Source: CBDUUP01 sp965370435 (GTDB lineage Bacteria > Chloroflexota > Anaerolineae > Anaerolineales > UBA11579). Taken from it: a stretch of 12,711 nucleotides of DNA. The translations under genes were made by a program, and so were the position numbers. Positions 5,172 through 12,256 of the stretch are shown here, in pieces. The stretch covers positions 1-12,711 of the forward strand of contig CBDUUP010000099.1 of the NCBI GenBank assembly GCA_965370435.1. Reading direction: 5' to 3'. Positions within the stretch are counted from its first letter, which is position 1. Each line of letters starts with the position of its first letter. Under the pieces are notes generated by a model. It had not been told where the DNA came from, ran no database searches, and was given only the letters and a program-made list of their open reading frames with translations.

Positions 5172-6848
5172 ATGGATAACAGACTTTGGCTAAAAAGTTA
5201 CGACGAAGGTGTGCCTCACACCATGGAATACCCTGAAGTGCCCCTTTATCACTTCATGGAGGAGGCGGCTCGCAAACACCCCGACAGTATTTGTACGATA
5301 TTCAATGGGGCCGCCATCAACTACAAGGAAATGAACCAGAACGCCGACAGTCTGGCGGCGGGTCTGGCTGGACAGGGGATCAAGAAAGGGGATCGGGTGG
5401 GGCTGTTTGCTCCTAACACTCCCCAATACGTTGTGGCCTTCTACGCTCTCTTGAAACTGGGCGCCATAGTAGTTGCCACCAACCCGCTGTATACCGAGCG
5501 CGAGATCATCCACCAGGCCAATGACTCCGGCATGGAAGCCATGATCTTGATGACCAATAATTATAAAAAGGTCAAGGCTATTCAGGATCAGACCAAGATC
5601 AAGAAACTCATCGTGACTAACCTCAAGGAAGCTCTGCCGCCGATCAAGCGCATTTTATTCACCCTCTTGCGAGAGAAAAAAGCCGGCTTCCGGGTGGATG
5701 AATTGGCTCCAGGCGACGTGTGGATGAAGGATTTGATCGCCAACAACCCACCGGAATCACGCCCCCAGGTGGACGTGTCGCCGGATGACACCGCTCTCTT
5801 CCAATACAGCGGCGGAACCACCGGCGTGCCCAAGGCCGCAATCGCCTCCCATCGAGGCTTGGTAGCCAATATCACCCATTTCAACGCCTGGATACCCAAG
5901 CTGGTTGAGGGGAAAGAAGTTGTCTTATTAGCCATCCCGCTGTATCACGTTTATGGCATTGTGGCAGGCATGGGCGTGGGGGTCTCATTAGCTGCTTCTC
6001 TGGTGATGGTGCCCGACCCGCGGAACACCAAAGACGTATTGGACAATTTGCAAAATCACGCCGCCACCATCTACCCCGGCGTTCCGGCCATGTACGTCGC
6101 TATCAATAACAATCCCGACGTAATCGCCGGGAAATATGACTTGAGTTCCATCAAATATTGTTTCTCCGGTTCGGCGGCCTTGATGCGTGAGACCAAACTG
6201 AAGTTTGAAGAGTTCACCGGCGGAAATTTGATTGAGGCCTACGGACTTTCAGAGATGCCCACTGGCTCGCACTGCAACCCCGTTCTCGGAGAAAATAAGG
6301 TAGGTTCTATTGGTCTTCCTTTGCCGGATGTGGAATGCCGCGTGGTTGACTTGGATGACGAGGTCACCGATCTGCCCCAAGGTGAAATCGGCGAGTTGGT
6401 CATGCGCGGTCCCCATATGATGAAGGGCTATCACAACATGCCCACCGAGACCAAGAATACTCTGCGAGACGGCTGGCTGCATACCGGTGATATCGTCTAC
6501 ATGGACGAAGACGGCTATTTCTTCATCGTAGATCGGAAGAAAGACCTCATCAAGCCGGGCGGTTTCCAGGTCTGGCCCCGCGAAGTCGAAGAAGTCATCA
6601 TGGACTTCGACAAGGTGTTGGAGGTCGGCGTGGCCGGGATCCCAGACGTGAACAGCGGTGAAGCCGTGAAGGCCTGGGTGGTGCTCAAGCCCGGCCAGAC
6701 TGCTACCGAAGATGACATCCGCGCATGGTGCAAGGAACGGATGGCGGCCTACAAAGTCCCCAAGCAGGTCGCCTTCATGGACGAACTGCCCAAATCCAAC
6801 GTCGGCAAGATTCTGCGCCGCGAACTGTCCAAGATCGACCAGGAGTAA
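5172..6848 (+). CDS. fadD: long-chain fatty-acid-CoA ligase (FadD-like)
   Basis: This 558-residue adenylate-forming enzyme activates a fatty acid to acyl-AMP and then to acyl-CoA. ANL-family core motifs occur in order: A3 phosphate loop SGGTTGVPK (213-221), AIPLYHVYG (254-262), A5 YGLSE (357-361), A7 TGD (438-440) followed by VDRKKDLIKPGG (453-464, with the hinge-region R455), and A10 NVGKILRREL (543-552) with the catalytic K546. Length and motif spelling fit FadD rather than acetyl-CoA synthetase or 4-coumarate ligase, but chain length cannot be read. The TTG before the phosphate loop of many FadDs is replaced by SGG, a minor variant. Start is ATG with CGGAGGA about 6 nt upstream. It is monocistronic by layout: its own promoter upstream and a GC-rich hairpin downstream. 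Confidence 0.94.
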   Translation: MDNRLWLKSYDEGVPHTMEYPEVPLYHFMEEAARKHPDSICTIFNGAAINYKEMNQNADSLAAGLAGQGIKKGDRVGLFAPNTPQYVVAFYALLKLGAIVVATNPLYTEREIIHQANDSGMEAMILMTNNYKKVKAIQDQTKIKKLIVTNLKEALPPIKRILFTLLREKKAGFRVDELAPGDVWMKDLIANNPPESRPQVDVSPDDTALFQYSGGTTGVPKAAIASHRGLVANITHFNAWIPKLVEGKEVVLLAIPLYHVYGIVAGMGVGVSLAASLVMVPDPRNTKDVLDNLQNHAATIYPGVPAMYVAINNNPDVIAGKYDLSSIKYCFSGSAALMRETKLKFEEFTGGNLIEAYGLSEMPTGSHCNPVLGENKVGSIGLPLPDVECRVVDLDDEVTDLPQGEIGELVMRGPHMMKGYHNMPTETKNTLRDGWLHTGDIVYMDEDGYFFIVDRKKDLIKPGGFQVWPREVEEVIMDFDKVLEVGVAGIPDVNSGEAVKAWVVLKPGQTATEDDIRAWCKERMAAYKVPKQVAFMDELPKSNVGKILRRELSKIDQE

Positions 6849-6893
6849 ATCCGCTAAAGTTTTTGCGGAATTGGATTATAACTATCTAATAAA

Positions 6894-6923
6894 CGCGGGG
6901 GCGGCTGGCTGGCCGCCCCCGCG
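6894..6923 (+). terminator. GC-rich hairpin after the acyl-CoA ligase gene
   Basis: CGCGGGGGCGGC (6894-6905) pairs perfectly with GCCGCCCCCGCG (6912-6923) around a 6-nt loop, 45 nt after the stop codon. It is followed by TATTAAATTAAG rather than a clean T run, so it may terminate poorly or act to protect the 3' end. Confidence 0.6.
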
Positions 6924-6952
6924 TATTAAATTAAGGATATTTGAGGGAACCC

Positions 6953-7039
6953 ATGACCCACCAATTTTTCAACATCCAATACATTCCGAGAAAGGCAGTT
7001 TCACCTCCCAAGCTTGTCCTGAGCCTGTCGAAGGGCTGA
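6953..7039 (+). other. REP-derived 28-codon open frame, probably not a gene
   Basis: ATG at 6953 follows GAGGGA and opens a 28-codon frame that reads through the palindromic repeat at 7018-7034 and ends LSLSKG. That tail is simply what this repeat encodes in one frame. It is recorded for completeness, because small ORFs ending this way are often annotated in repeat-rich genomes. I do not think it is a functional gene. Confidence 0.25.
7018..7034. repeat. REP-like element, second locus
   Basis: CCTGAGCCTGTCGAAGG differs from the core at 2253-2271 by one base (C for T). Flanking ACATTC (6981-6986) and GAATGT (7038-7043) are inverted and may mark the limits of a larger, decayed palindromic unit. 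It lies 25 nt upstream of the HAD gene start. Confidence 0.65.
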
Positions 7040-7058
7040 ATGTTAACCAGGAAAATAT

Positions 7059-7739
7059 ATGAAAGCAGCTTTTTTCGATATCAACGGCACCTTGACCACC
7101 ATGCGGGTATGGCAGGGCCTGATGGAGTATTTCACCACCCATAAGGTTCGGCTAACCACTCACATTTTCTTCAACCTCTATCACTATTCCTTGTATGGCT
7201 TGCATAAACTCGGCCTGGTCTCGCAAACAAACTTCCGCGTCTCTTGGGCGTTGCACATGGCCTGGTATCTGCGTGGTTGGAGTCTGGCCCGGGCCGACGA
7301 AGTCTGGGACTGGACCGTCACCAACCGTCTGGCGGGGCAATGGCTCCCCGAAGTGCGCGCCATACTGGGGCAACATCGCGCCGCGGGAGATATTGTCATG
7401 CTGGTGTCCGGCGGGCCGCTCCCTTTTGTACAGCGCATCGCCCAGGAGATCGGCGTGGAGCATGCCGTGGGCACTGAGTACGTAGTGCGCGACGGCCATT
7501 ACACCGGACGAGCCATCGACCCTCCCTGCCTGGGAGCGAATAAAGCTCTCCTGGCTCAAAAAAGATTGCAGGAGCTAGGCCTCCAGGTGGATTTTTCTGC
7601 CAGCTATGCCTACGCGGACGCGATCTCTGATTTACCTCTGTTGGAGATGGTTGGCAATCCCTTCCCTGTGTACCCCGATGATGCTTTGCGGGCTGTGGCG
7701 GTGGAACGCGGCTGGAAGATTTTCCCGGAAAATCAATAA
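7059..7739 (+). CDS. HAD-IB family phosphatase-like protein with DxN motif
   Basis: The 226-residue protein belongs to the HAD superfamily, subclass IB (phosphoserine-phosphatase-like, with an inserted helical cap between motifs I and II). Motif I is FFDINGTLT, with the nucleophile D7 present but N9 in place of the usual second aspartate. Motif II is LVSGG with S117, motif III is K162, and motif IV is YADAISDLPLL with D187 and D191. The residue-9 aspartate normally serves as general acid/base in phosphatases, so phosphatase activity may be reduced or altered. The substrate is unknown; relatives act on phospholipid precursors or phosphoserine. Start is ATG with AGGA 6-7 nt upstream. It stands alone between repeats and converges on ftsH. 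Confidence 0.85.
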   Translation: MKAAFFDINGTLTTMRVWQGLMEYFTTHKVRLTTHIFFNLYHYSLYGLHKLGLVSQTNFRVSWALHMAWYLRGWSLARADEVWDWTVTNRLAGQWLPEVRAILGQHRAAGDIVMLVSGGPLPFVQRIAQEIGVEHAVGTEYVVRDGHYTGRAIDPPCLGANKALLAQKRLQELGLQVDFSASYAYADAISDLPLLEMVGNPFPVYPDDALRAVAVERGWKIFPENQ

Positions 7740-7794
7740 CAAAAACCACATCAACGATTTCATAGTCCGCCCTTCGCCGACTCAATTGGGATTT

Positions 7795-7843
7795 TAGTCC
7801 GCCGAAGGCTTCGTCCTGAGGCTCAGCTCGAAGGGGCGGACTT
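7795..7843. repeat. REP-like element, third locus
   Basis: AGTCCGCC (7796-7803) and GGCGGACT (7835-7842) are perfect inverted ends around a GAAGG/CCTGAG/CTCAG/CGAAGG interior, a scrambled form of the repeat core at 2239-2282. A separate TAGTCCGCC copy occurs 32 bp to the left (7763-7771). It lies in the convergent gap between the HAD gene and ftsH. Confidence 0.6.
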
Positions 7844-7916
7844 CGTAGTTGTTGGCGCTACTTTAGTCGCTGTGTCGTCCCCAAAACGAAATGAACCCCA
7901 TACTGCCTAAATAAAA

Positions 7917-7943
7917 AACGGGCGAGCCTTAAGCTCGCCCGTT
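7917..7943 (-). terminator. Rho-independent terminator of ftsH
   Basis: An 11-bp stem, AACGGGCGAGC with its complement, encloses a 5-nt loop. On the minus strand it ends in a run of six or more T, 18 nt past the ftsH stop codon: a textbook intrinsic terminator. On the plus strand it is followed by TTCATTTTCTTT, so it may also stop transcripts from the HAD gene. Confidence 0.92.
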
Positions 7944-7961
7944 CATTTTCTTTGTCAATCC

Positions 7962-9827
7962 TTAGCTGCCTAGCAGCACAGGGATGCCGCCCTTTCTTTT
8001 TTTGACCGGCGGGGGGAAGATTTCTTCGATCTCATCACGTGTTAGCGTCTCAACTTCTATAAGCTTCTGGGCGATTTCGTCCAATTTGGCGCGGTATTTT
8101 ACCAGGGTTTCTTTGGCTCTTTGATAGGCTTTGCTCACCAGGAGCATAACCTCCTCGTCAATCTGTTCAGCGACCGAGTCGGAGTAATCCCGCTGCTCGG
8201 AGATTTCGCGGCCCAGAAAGATCAATTCTTCTTTTTTGCCGTACACCCGTGGTCCCAGCCCCTTGCTCATCCCCAGGCGAGTGACCATGTCGCGGGCCAT
8301 CTTGGTCACCCGCTCCAGGTCGTTAGAAGCGCCGGAGGTGATATCGTCGAAGACCAATTCCTCGGCGACGCGCCCGCCTAAAGCCCAGGTCATATCGTCC
8401 ATCATTTTGGATTTGCTCAGATAACGATGGTCTCCTTCCGGCAGGGCCAGTACGTAACCCTCGGCCATGCCCCGGGAGACAATGGTGACCTTGTGAACTG
8501 GGTCTGCGTTAGCCATAGCCTGGGCGACGATGGCGTGTCCGGCTTCGTGATAGGCCACGATGCGCTTTTCTTCTTCGGTTATCAGCCGGCTCTTGCGTTC
8601 TGGGCCCATAAGGACCCGTTCGATGGATTCTTCGAATTCCTCTTGGTGGATAGCTTTCTTGTCTCGGCGGGCGGCTAATAATGCCGCTTCGTTGACCAGG
8701 TTTTCCAGGTCGGCGCCCACAAAACCGGGAGTGCTGCTGGCTAATATGGCCAGGTCAACATCCGCGTCCAGGGGTTTGCCCCGGGTGTGTACTTTCAGGA
8801 TAGCCTCTCGTCCCCGCATATCGGGCCGGTCGAGAATGATCCGCCGGTCGAACCGTCCCGGACGCATCAGCGCCGGGTCCAGGATGTCGGGGCGGTTGGT
8901 GGCGGCCACGATGATGACGTTGGTGTCGGTGTCGAAGCCGTCCATTTCAACCAGGATTTGGTTGAGGGTCTGCTCTCGTTCGTCGTGGCTGCCGCCCAAT
9001 CCCGCTCCGCGATGGCGGCCCACCGCGTCCAGCTCGTCCACGAAGACGATGCAGGGTGAATGCCGCTTGGCCTGGTCAAACAGGTCGCGCACCCGGCTGG
9101 CGCCCACACCCACAAACATCTCTACAAACTCCGAACCGGAGATCGAGAAGAACGGCACGCCCGCCTCGCCGGAAGTTGCCTTCGCCATCAGGGTTTTTCC
9201 CGTGCCCGGCAGGCCGACCAGCAAAACACCTTTGGGGATCCGCGCTCCCAGAGCGATGAACTTCTCCGGCTCTTTGAGGAACTCAACGATCTCATAGAGT
9301 TCCTCTTTGGCCTCTTCGACTCCGGCCACGTCATCAAAGGTCACTGTGGGGTGGTCGCCGGTGAACATCCTGGCCTTCGACTTACCAAAGGACATGGCGG
9401 CGCTGTTGCTGCCCTGCGCCTGGCGGAAGACGAACCAGAAGATACCGACGATAAAGAGCACCGGCAAGAAGTAGCCCACGAAGGTCATCACGCCCAACCA
9501 TGCGCTGGGCGCTGCGACCGTGATCTTGACGTTAGCGGGGGTCAAGCTCTTGGCGTCAACACCCAAGAAGAGCAGTTGCTCCACCAGGGTATTGATAGGC
9601 TCTTTGAGCGCTATCCTTTCGGTGCCGTCAGCCATTTTTATGCGTAATTCATTGCCGTCCACAGCGATTTCTGCAATATTGCCCAGGACGATGGCTTCCG
9701 CGACCTCGTTGATGCTCAGGTCGTTTTCTTCCGAGGCTTGCTGCTGGAAGCTGTAAACCACCACAATGATGATGGCAGCGAAAAAGAACAAATATATTAG
9801 GGAGAATCTATTTCTAGAAGGATTCAC
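7962..9827 (-). CDS. ftsH: ATP-dependent zinc metalloprotease FtsH
   Basis: FtsH is a membrane-anchored AAA+ protease that degrades damaged membrane proteins and regulatory substrates. The product has a first membrane helix near residues 10-24, an extracytoplasmic domain, a second helix near 113-134, and then the AAA module with Walker A GLPGTGKT (205-212), Walker B CIVFVDELDA (259-268) and the second region of homology ending RPGRFDR (322-328). The protease zinc site is HEAGH (427-431), with the third ligand D503 in SNDLERV. The start is reassigned: the longest frame begins at TTG 9839, inside the ribosome site, whereas GTG at 9827 sits 5 nt after GGAGG and gives 621 residues starting MNPSRNRFSLIY. 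The C-terminal tail is short. The second proline of the usual GPPGTGKT is leucine, which should be tolerated. Transcribed alone, from its own promoter to a strong terminator. Confidence 0.97.
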   Translation of the reverse strand: MNPSRNRFSLIYLFFFAAIIIVVVYSFQQQASEENDLSINEVAEAIVLGNIAEIAVDGNELRIKMADGTERIALKEPINTLVEQLLFLGVDAKSLTPANVKITVAAPSAWLGVMTFVGYFLPVLFIVGIFWFVFRQAQGSNSAAMSFGKSKARMFTGDHPTVTFDDVAGVEEAKEELYEIVEFLKEPEKFIALGARIPKGVLLVGLPGTGKTLMAKATSGEAGVPFFSISGSEFVEMFVGVGASRVRDLFDQAKRHSPCIVFVDELDAVGRHRGAGLGGSHDEREQTLNQILVEMDGFDTDTNVIIVAATNRPDILDPALMRPGRFDRRIILDRPDMRGREAILKVHTRGKPLDADVDLAILASSTPGFVGADLENLVNEAALLAARRDKKAIHQEEFEESIERVLMGPERKSRLITEEEKRIVAYHEAGHAIVAQAMANADPVHKVTIVSRGMAEGYVLALPEGDHRYLSKSKMMDDMTWALGGRVAEELVFDDITSGASNDLERVTKMARDMVTRLGMSKGLGPRVYGKKEELIFLGREISEQRDYSDSVAEQIDEEVMLLVSKAYQRAKETLVKYRAKLDEIAQKLIEVETLTRDEIEEIFPPPVKKRKGGIPVLLGS

Positions 9828-9832
9828 CGATA

Positions 9833-9837
9833 CCTCC
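9833..9837 (-). promoter_or_regulatory. ribosome binding site that fixes the ftsH start
   Basis: GGAGG on the minus strand lies 5 nt before GTG at 9827. The TTG at 9839 would overlap it, so the GTG is the likely start. Confidence 0.75.
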
Positions 9838-9921
9838 AAACGTTAGCAGTATTTACCAATACCCATGATGATTTGGGAGTCTCTTATGAGAGTTTTCCTT
9901 TCAAGGGTACTAGATGTCTAT

Positions 9922-9942
9922 GTTAACCTAGACGAGGTTAAC
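9922..9942. promoter_or_regulatory. perfect inverted repeat at the ftsH transcription start
   Basis: GTTAACCT (9922-9929) and AGGTTAAC (9935-9942) form a perfect 8-bp inverted repeat around AGACG. With the -10 at 9955-9950, the predicted +1 is near 9943, so the repeat covers about +2 to +22. It could be an operator or a 5'-end RNA hairpin. A second, overlapping pair, GTCTA (9916-9920) and TAGAC (9929-9933), could form an alternative stem. Confidence 0.55.
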
Positions 9943-9949
9943 TGCCAGA

Positions 9950-9978
9950 ATTATACCAACCTTTAGCTGTTATGATAA
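9950..9978 (-). promoter_or_regulatory. predicted ftsH promoter
   Basis: On the minus strand TTATCA (9978-9973), a 17-nt spacer and a perfect TATAAT (9955-9950) are present, with TGG just before the -10 as an extended element. The predicted leader to the GTG start at 9827 is about 116 nt. Confidence 0.65.
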
Positions 9979-10182
9979 CTCTGGGCATTATTCATTTGAG
10001 AATCTAATAATACTCTAACTTTACGTTATATTGGGTGGAATTCCTTCCATTTTTGTCAGCACAAGCAAACCGGAAGGATTTTTCTTAGGGTATTTGTATC
10101 TTGTGGTCAAAATTTTATTAAGCAGCGCTTTATTGAGAGACCGCCAATCCATCCTCATCAACCAATGCAAGGCCAAAAACGT

Positions 10183-10211
10183 TTGACGAAATATCCGGGT
10201 TAATCTATACT
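10183..10211 (+). promoter_or_regulatory. parA promoter giving a leaderless GTG transcript
   Basis: TTGACG (10183-10188) and TATACT (10206-10211) are 17 nt apart, each 5 of 6 to consensus. Six bases later comes the GTG start at 10218, so +1 falls on the start codon. There is no room for a Shine-Dalgarno downstream of +1. Confidence 0.72.
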
Positions 10212-10217
10212 GGCAGG

Positions 10218-10997
10218 GTGAGACGTGTAATCGTGGTTGCCAACCAGAAAGGCGGAGTGGGGAAAACCACCACCGTGGTTAATCTCAGCGTCGCCCTGGC
10301 CGGGCTGGGCTACCGGGTCGCGGTGGTGGACCTGGACCCTCAAGGCGCCTTGACGACCAGCCTGGGTTTCGATCCTTATGTGGTCAAACCTTCGGTGAGC
10401 GACATGCTGTTGAAAGACAACGTATCCCTCACCCGAATCCTGCATGGCGCCAAGACCCGGCTGCAGGTAGCCCCCGCCAATTCGGAATTGATCGCCACGG
10501 AATACAAACTTCTCAAACGCCCAGACCGCACCATGCGCCTGCGTAAAGCGCTGATACGCTGCCATGAAGAGTTAGATTTCGTCATCATTGACACGCCTCC
10601 CAGCCTGGGGCTGCTCACGGTGAATGGCATTGTGGCCGCCACTGAACTGCTCATCCCGGTCAAAACTCAATACCTGGCGATGCGCGGCGTGCGCGCCCTG
10701 CTTGAGTCGGTCCGGCTGATCCGAGACCGGATCAACCCCGAATTGCGGCTATTGGGGCTGGTCGCCACCCTGCACGCCCAGGATTCGCCTTACGGTTCCT
10801 CGGTTGTTAGAGAGATCCGCTCGGTTTTTAAACATAAGGTTTTTCGCACCATAATCCCCCTCGACGAGGCCGCGGCGGTGGCTCCTGCTGCCCGCAAAGC
10901 GGTGATAGATTACAAACCCAACAGTTCAGCCGCCGCAGCTTACCGGCGGTTGGCTGAGGAGGTGAGTGATGAACGACAACTTGCACCCCGAAGATGA
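10218..10997 (+). CDS. parA: ParA/Soj-family ATPase (orphan)
   Basis: This 259-residue deviant-Walker ATPase is of the ParA/Soj type, which forms ATP-bound dimers on DNA and moves or positions chromosomes, plasmids or protein cargo. The deviant Walker A is KGGVGKTT (11-18), with the dimer-signature K11 and the P-loop K16. DLDPQG (38-43) provides the hydrolysis-type D40. Walker B is FVIIDTPPSLG (121-131) with D125. The C-terminal helix DYKPNSSAAAAYRRLAEEV is typical of the family. Length fits small, Soj-like ParA without an N-terminal DNA-binding domain. ParB is not next to it; instead a disordered membrane protein follows with a 29-nt overlap. Start is GTG and probably leaderless. It could be the chromosomal Soj displaced from parB, or a cargo-positioning ParA. 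I favour the latter because of the partner. Confidence 0.9.
   Translation: MRRVIVVANQKGGVGKTTTVVNLSVALAGLGYRVAVVDLDPQGALTTSLGFDPYVVKPSVSDMLLKDNVSLTRILHGAKTRLQVAPANSELIATEYKLLKRPDRTMRLRKALIRCHEELDFVIIDTPPSLGLLTVNGIVAATELLIPVKTQYLAMRGVRALLESVRLIRDRINPELRLLGLVATLHAQDSPYGSSVVREIRSVFKHKVFRTIIPLDEAAAVAPAARKAVIDYKPNSSAAAAYRRLAEEVSDERQLAPRR
10956..10962 (+). promoter_or_regulatory. ribosome binding site inside parA for the downstream gene
   Basis: GAGGAGG lies within the last codons of parA, 6 nt before ATG 10969 and only 3 nt before GTG 10966. The spacing selects the ATG as the start of the partner gene. Confidence 0.75.
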
Positions 10998-12171
10998 CCC
11001 CCTGGCCGGCGCCGGCGAAGAAATGCTTCCCCCCCAGGGCAGCCCCTTTGACGATTTGATTGCATCTGAAGAAGCGGAACCCGCCGTTACCGATGCGCGC
11101 TTGACCTCTGGGGATGAATTCGCCACCCAGCCATATCTGCCTTCGACGGAGGTGGGCGATATTCTGGAGGACGCCAGAGCTACAATTGAAAGCGCCGCCG
11201 AGGAAGAACAGCCCGAATCCGACAGCGGTCACGGCGCTGTGGAGCCGATCATGACCGAAGACGTGACCCCTCAAACGCCCGGCATGCCCACTACGGAAGT
11301 CGCCAAACCGCCTGAACAATCTACCACCGGCATGCCCATCAGCAGCGAGGCGGCCGCCACCCCGCCCAGCCCCTACGCCGGTTTGATCGGCTCGGAAGCC
11401 GTCGTCCTCAGCGAAGGCCTCAAGGCGGAGACCGACATGCTGGAATTGCTCATAACCAAGAAGAGGGTCAATGACTTATGGGACCGTATTGAGCAAGCCC
11501 GCCTTGGAGTCGCAAAAAACATCACCAGCGCTTCCCTGGCCCGCTCCCTCTATGAGCAGATCGAGCGCGCCCGCAATGAATTGTTGGCCGGGCGGGATCA
11601 CTACGAAGAGGCCGAGCGTTCTTTGAGCGAAGTGGAATTCCGGGTTGCCACCTTTCCCCAAGTTGCCAAGGAGTCCTATAGTTGGAAAGGTGGATTGGGC
11701 CTCCTGTTTTACGAAATCCTATGGATGATTTTCTATATCATACTGATCCTGTTTTTACCTTCAGCCGTCGCTGGTTTCTTGGAGGCGAGGTTGGGAGATA
11801 CATTAGGCTCAGTATTCGGGTCCACTGAGGATATCCATATTTTCATCGTCAGCCTAATGATGGGCGGTTTTGGCGGCGTGGTGGGCGCGCTGTATGCCCT
11901 CTGGCTGCACATCGCCCGGGATCAGGATTACAGCAACCAATACGTCATGTGGTACCTCACCAATCCTTTGATGGGCATGCTTCTGGGAGGGGTTATGTTC
12001 TTGTTCATCAAGGGAGGCTTGATCGCCGTGACCCCCGAATCGGGGGCGGATATTGACTCTCCCTATATCATATACATCCTGGCCTGGATCGTCGGATACC
12101 AGCAGAACGTGGCTTACGACATCATCCGCCGTGTGCTGCGGGTGTTCCGCATTCAAGGCGCAGAAGAATAA
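10969..12171 (+). CDS. ParA-linked protein: acidic disordered N-terminus plus four-helix membrane domain
   Basis: I do not recognise this 400-residue protein. Residues 1 to about 145 are low in hydrophobics and rich in Glu, Asp, Pro, Ser and Thr, so probably disordered. Residues about 148-225 are charged and helical, possibly coiled coil. From about 243 there are four likely membrane helices (243-270, 289-313, 329-353, 364-378), including a glycine-rich MMGGFGGVVGALYALW segment and NPLMGMLLGG, then a short basic tail, RRVLRVFR. There is no signal peptide, so the long N-terminus is presumably cytoplasmic. The ATG at 10969 has an ideal ribosome site and overlaps parA by 29 nt, indicating tight coupling. 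By position it occupies the place of ParB, and it may be the membrane cargo or adaptor of the ATPase. That role is inference only. A strong terminator follows. Confidence 0.85.
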   Translation: MNDNLHPEDDPLAGAGEEMLPPQGSPFDDLIASEEAEPAVTDARLTSGDEFATQPYLPSTEVGDILEDARATIESAAEEEQPESDSGHGAVEPIMTEDVTPQTPGMPTTEVAKPPEQSTTGMPISSEAAATPPSPYAGLIGSEAVVLSEGLKAETDMLELLITKKRVNDLWDRIEQARLGVAKNITSASLARSLYEQIERARNELLAGRDHYEEAERSLSEVEFRVATFPQVAKESYSWKGGLGLLFYEILWMIFYIILILFLPSAVAGFLEARLGDTLGSVFGSTEDIHIFIVSLMMGGFGGVVGALYALWLHIARDQDYSNQYVMWYLTNPLMGMLLGGVMFLFIKGGLIAVTPESGADIDSPYIIYILAWIVGYQQNVAYDIIRRVLRVFRIQGAEE

Positions 12172-12190
12172 TCATGCAATGACAATGAAA

Positions 12191-12224
12191 ACCGCGGCCT
12201 GATTTCAGGCCGCGGTCTTTTTTT
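12191..12224. terminator. strong bidirectional terminator between convergent genes
   Basis: ACCGCGGCCTG (12191-12201) pairs with CAGGCCGCGGT (12206-12216) around ATTT and is followed by C and seven T on the plus strand, 19 nt after the stop of the ParA-linked gene. On the minus strand the same hairpin is followed by TTTTCATTG, so it can also serve the converging repeat-protein gene. Confidence 0.93.
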
Positions 12225-12227
12225 ATG

Positions 12228-12256
12228 AACGTTGGAACGTAAAACGTTCCAACGTT
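12228..12256. repeat. perfect AACGTT-rich palindrome
   Basis: AACGTTGGAACGT (12228-12240) and ACGTTCCAACGTT (12244-12256) are perfect inverted 13-bp arms around AAA, with another AACGTT directly after (12259-12264). In RNA it forms a stable hairpin 16 nt after the minus-strand stop codon, without a T run. It may be a repeat element or a second, 3'-protecting hairpin. Confidence 0.75.

Larger units (their letters stand above)
9840..10217. other. divergent intergenic region between ftsH and parA
   Basis: This 378-bp AT-rich spacer holds the ftsH promoter and its inverted repeat near the left side and the parA promoter at the far right. In the middle, TCCTTCC (10042-10048) and GGAAGGA (10072-10078) can pair around a 23-nt loop and are followed by a T run on the plus strand, a possible weak terminator for an unseen small transcript. 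I see no reading frame with a good ribosome site, no tRNA and no parS-like site here. Confidence 0.6.

Noticed and set aside
6953..7039. Small ORF of 28 codons ending LSLSKG before the HAD gene
   Set aside because: Its C-terminal third is encoded by a dispersed palindromic repeat and no family resemblance is seen. It is listed only as a low-confidence open frame.
6712..7062. 116-codon plus-strand frame overlapping the ligase 3' end and the hairpin
   Set aside because: It reads the ligase in another frame and then non-coding hairpin and repeat DNA, with no ribosome site and no domain.
8560..9297. 245-codon plus-strand open frame opposite ftsH, and other long antisense frames
   Set aside because: Arg/Ser-rich composition with no domain, lying entirely opposite conserved AAA+ coding sequence. 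These are codon-bias shadows.
9828..9839. TTG start for FtsH four codons upstream
   Set aside because: The TTG overlaps GGAGG, leaving no spacer. The GTG at 9827 is correctly spaced from it.
10966..10968. GTG start for the ParA-linked protein
   Set aside because: It lies only 3 nt from GAGGAGG, while the following ATG at 10969 has a 6-nt spacer.
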